Assembly: GCA_963786445.1 (NCBI GenBank)
Contig: CAWAZU010000007.1
Span: 45,756 to 109,755 of the forward strand
Length of the DNA: 64,000 nucleotides
Origin: JAFKFJ01 sp963786445
GTDB taxonomy: Bacteria; Pseudomonadota; Alphaproteobacteria; Acetobacterales; Acetobacteraceae
Direction of reading: 5' to 3'
In this document: positions 61,937 to 64,000 of the stretch, one piece after another
Numbering within the stretch: the stretch's first letter is position 1
How the letters are laid out: each line of letters opens with the position of its first letter
The notes under the pieces: generated by a model
Told to the model about the DNA's origin: nothing
The model's database searches: none
The model's input: the letters and a program-made list of their open reading frames with translations, nothing else
Made by a program: the position numbers and the translations under genes

Positions 61937-62227
61937 TCAACGCGCCGGCTGCGTTCTATCGAGGTCGATCGTCAGCACCGCGCACGGCGTTCCCGCACCC
62001 CACAGCTCGGCCGCAGGACCCTCGGCGGGCGCGACGTGGAACGCGACCAGGCGGCCGGCGAGACGGGTCCTGGTGTAGCCGAGGGACAGCACCACGGGAC
62101 GGCCAGGCGCGCAGGTCCGGGGGTTCCAGCGCGGCCCGAGGCGTCGCCATTCCTCGCGCTTGTCGCCGCGGGCGAACGCGTCGAAGTATTGGCGGCGGAG
62201 CGGAATGAAGATGGGCCGGTCGCGCAT
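61937..62227 (-). CDS. ASCH-like small phage-associated protein
   Basis: 96 residues. IFIPLRRQYFDAFARGDKRE followed by EWRRLGPRWNPRTCAPGRPV and VLSLGYTRTRLAGRLVAF has the Lys/Trp/Arg pattern of the ASCH/PUA-like fold found in small phage and plasmid proteins thought to bind RNA or modified bases. It is divergent from the packaging-protein gene across 136 bases. The family call is tentative. Confidence 0.55.
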   Translation of the reverse strand: MRDRPIFIPLRRQYFDAFARGDKREEWRRLGPRWNPRTCAPGRPVVLSLGYTRTRLAGRLVAFHVAPAEGPAAELWGAGTPCAVLTIDLDRTQPAR

Positions 62228-62363
62228 CGAGGTCGGTTCCGGGGTCGAGCCTGCGGCCTGAGACTGACGGCGCCCGGCGGCCCGTCAAGACCCGTTCCGG
62301 CGGGACCGGGGCAATCGTCGCGATCCGCTTGCAAAACCGGGCGCGCAGGCCAACTCTGCGGGC

Positions 62364-62924
62364 ATGCGCGTGACCCTGAACAAGAACGAGCTGGCGGCCG
62401 AGCTCGGCGTGTCGCTGCCGACGCTGAGGGCATGGCTGCAGCGCTACGGGGCCGACTTCCCGGTGGCCGAGCGCGGAGCAGGGCGCGGCGGCTGCCGCTT
62501 CGACCTGGCCGACGTGCAGCAGTTCCTGCGCGCCCGCGGGGACGATGCGCGCCAGGCGCAGGAGCGCGATCGCGAGCGGCTCGCCGCGCTGCCGGCGCCC
62601 GTCGTCGCGGCGCCCGCCGAGGCGCCCGGCGCCGCGGCCACCAGACAGGCGTTGGAAGCCTGGCGGCTGCGGCGGGCGCAGCGGGAGGAAGCCGAGCGCG
62701 CCGGCGCCTTGCTGCCGGTCGCCGCGGTCGCGCCGGCGCTGGCCGAGACGTTCGCCCGGCTGTCGCGGAACATGCGCGCCTTCGTCCGCCAGCTCGGCCG
62801 CGAGCGCGACTGGCCCGATCCCTATCTGCGCCAGGTCGAGGCGCGGCTGGCCGAGCAGCAGCGCGCCAGCGTCGCCGCGGCGCTCGCCGAGCTGGGCGAA
62901 CCGGCATCCGCGCCCGGCGCGTGA
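62364..62924 (+). CDS. phage DNA-packaging protein, Nu1-like (small terminase type)
   Basis: 186 residues. The N-terminal winged helix MRVTLNKNELAAELGVSLPT followed by LRAWLQRYGADFPV is like lambda Nu1, which recognises cos DNA. A long Ala/Arg-rich helix with ALEAWRLRRAQREEAERAGA and MRAFVRQLGRERDWPDPYLR completes the DUF1441/Nu1 layout. The large terminase gene, expected to the right, is not in the window. It marks the sequence right of 61395 as prophage-derived. Confidence 0.72.
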   Translation: MRVTLNKNELAAELGVSLPTLRAWLQRYGADFPVAERGAGRGGCRFDLADVQQFLRARGDDARQAQERDRERLAALPAPVVAAPAEAPGAAATRQALEAWRLRRAQREEAERAGALLPVAAVAPALAETFARLSRNMRAFVRQLGRERDWPDPYLRQVEARLAEQQRASVAAALAELGEPASAPGA

Positions 62925-63017
62925 CGCACAACCGCCGGTGCCACGGCCGCATGATTGACGCAGCTTCGTCCGCACTGGCAGCATCGGCGCCGCGCGAGAG
63001 CCGGTAACGCACGCCGA

Positions 63018-63359
63018 ATGCTGCTGCCGCCAGGGACATTGCGGGCGCTGAAGGGCTACCCGGACGGCATCGTCACGGTCGTCTGCCTGTTGTTGGCGTT
63101 CAGCGCCGTCGCGCTCGGCGTGCCGACCCGGTCGGCGTTCGCGCTTCTGGCACTCGCCCTCGCCATGTTCCATATTCGCTGCATAGGCAGGGAGCGCCAC
63201 GATCGCGCGATGGCGCGCATACAGGTGGAGCAAGCGGCCGTTAAGGTGGAGGCGGTCAAGGCGCGCCACGTCGAGCTGCTGCGGGTCGCGCAACCGACGC
63301 TGCAGCTGGAACGCCGATACCGGGCGCTGCGCCCGGGGGGCGGACGGGAGGATGGATGA
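63018..63359 (+). CDS. phage small membrane protein with coiled-coil tail
   Basis: 113 residues from the ATG at 63018. Two hydrophobic segments (GIVTVVCLLLAFSAVALGV and SAFALLALALAMFHIRCIG) are followed by a charged helix (ARIQVEQAAVKVEAVKARHV). The size and position suggest a holin or structural membrane protein, but no family is certain. Its stop overlaps the next start (ATGA). Confidence 0.5.
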   Translation: MLLPPGTLRALKGYPDGIVTVVCLLLAFSAVALGVPTRSAFALLALALAMFHIRCIGRERHDRAMARIQVEQAAVKVEAVKARHVELLRVAQPTLQLERRYRALRPGGGREDG

Positions 63360-63681
63360 CGATGCCGGCGCTGCCCGACCTTTGGCCTGCGCTCGCCGCC
63401 GTGCTCGGCGCGGCGTTGTTCCTCGCGGTCAGGACGTCCGCACGCCTGGCGTCGGACGCGCGGGTCCGCCAGCTCGGCGAGGCGGCGGAGCTGCTGTCTC
63501 GACACGCCGCCGCCCTGGAACGCTTTCTTGGCGATCCCACTTCCCGGCCGACCTCAAGCGGCTGCTGCTGGGCCTGAGCGACGCGATGGCCGACCGCGGC
63601 ACCGCGGTGAAACTGGCGCGCTGGGCGGCGGGGCGCCCGTGGTGGGACCGGCGGAGTCGCCAGAGGCTGCGGCCTCGATGA
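63356..63681 (+). CDS. phage hypothetical protein, one frame break
   Basis: The frame from ATG 63356 gives MPALPDLWPALAAVLGAALF and LSRHAAALERFLGDP; near base 63536 the good frame moves and continues HFPADLKRLLLGLSDAMADR and AVKLARWAAGRPWW to the TGA at 63681, which overlaps the next ATG. Adding one C at GATCCCAC would give one 108-residue protein. Both ends then overlap neighbours by ATGA, which supports one gene. Here a base is missing, unlike the breaks in the first 25 kb. Confidence 0.5.
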
Positions 63682-63917
63682 AATCGCTGCGGGTTCTCGC
63701 GATGCACCGTCCCGACTTGCTGGATGCCTTTGTCGAGGGCGCCACGACGGCACTCGCCGGCGCCACGCTGCGCTGGCCGGAAACGGCGGCGCTGGTCGAT
63801 CGGCTGCTGCCGCGGATCGTCGGGGCGCCAAGGCACGACGTTGCCATTGCCGTTGCCGCGACCGGCTTGCAGGAAGGCGCGCCGTTCAGCTTCCGGCCGG
63901 CGCCGGTCGCCGCCTAA
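63678..63917 (+). CDS. phage hypothetical protein
   Basis: 79 residues: MKSLRVLAMHRPDLLDAFVE followed by GATTALAGATLRWPETAALV and IAVAATGLQEGAPFSFRPAP. No family is recognised. It overlaps the previous stop (ATGA) and is the last complete small gene of the phage-type run. The 83 bases that follow to the window edge could start a further gene but are too short to judge. Confidence 0.5.
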   Translation: MKSLRVLAMHRPDLLDAFVEGATTALAGATLRWPETAALVDRLLPRIVGAPRHDVAIAVAATGLQEGAPFSFRPAPVAA

Positions 63918-64000
63918 AGTGACCGGTCGAGTTGGCCGAGCGCGATCCGCAGCCGGCGCCGGCGATCGCCCGGGCGATGGCGGCGTGATGGGCGCCGTGG

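Noticed and set aside
1..64000. CRISPR arrays, riboswitches and rRNA genes
   Set aside because: No regularly spaced identical repeats, no recognisable riboswitch core and no rRNA sequence were seen on either strand.

Overview
The window is very GC-rich chromosomal DNA with alphaproteobacterial gene content. The combination of a Hint-domain protein beside a GT61 glycosyltransferase, DUF1491 and DUF1223 proteins, a tetrameric sarcosine oxidase operon, short-form Psd/PssA and several small orphan proteins points to Rhodospirillales, most likely Acetobacteraceae. That placement is inference; no 16S rRNA gene is present.

Layout. 1-5.98 kb: the end of a DUF4159/BatA-type membrane gene and a large membrane protein (both broken by single-base shifts), a TspO-like protein, an ankyrin protein and a GT61 glycosyltransferase. 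6.2-8.4 kb: a Hint-domain protein, an N-formylglutamate amidohydrolase and a strong small-RNA candidate with its own promoter and terminator. 8.4-13.5 kb: a lytic transglycosylase and an RND efflux pair. 13.5-25 kb: a choline-to-pyruvate island with choX (divergent), an in-frame BetI-BetB fusion, betA, soxB-soxD-(30-bp inverted repeat)-soxA-soxG and sdaA. 25.7-35.4 kb: two tandem FAD amine oxidases, a creatinase-like M24 protein, a divergently arranged polyamine-type ABC importer and an M20 hydrolase. 35.4-43.9 kb: an IS1380-type transposase remnant, a PpiC-type foldase, nucleoside hydrolase, phosphodiesterase, DUF1223, OmpA, DUF1491 and other small or uncharacterised genes. 44-52.6 kb: ManC/XanB, PAP2 phosphatase, NAD kinase plus nitrilase, PhnW-like aminotransferase, formate-THF ligase, apt, tRNA-Pro and a LOG protein. 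52.7-61 kb: cytochrome c (with an in-frame TGA) convergent with cytochrome b, a LysM protein, psd-pssA, degP, a hydratase and rlmB. 61.1-64 kb: tRNA-Tyr, tRNA-Gly, then a 3'-half copy of tRNA-Val that looks like an attachment site, followed by phage-type genes (ASCH-like, Nu1-like packaging protein, small overlapping ORFs) running off the right end.

How the genes work together. ChoX, BetA and BetB give choline uptake and oxidation to betaine. Sarcosine oxidase gives glycine plus methylene-THF, which GlyA (not in the window) can combine to serine, and SdaA turns serine into pyruvate. Formate-THF ligase at 49.6 kb serves the same one-carbon pool. The steps betaine to dimethylglycine to sarcosine are not encoded here.

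Quality warning. In the first 25 kb eleven frame breaks occur in six otherwise good genes, and every one is repaired by removing exactly one base. This one-directional pattern looks like sequence error rather than gene decay. The BetI-BetB fusion is not explained this way, because no stop codon lies near the junction in any forward frame.
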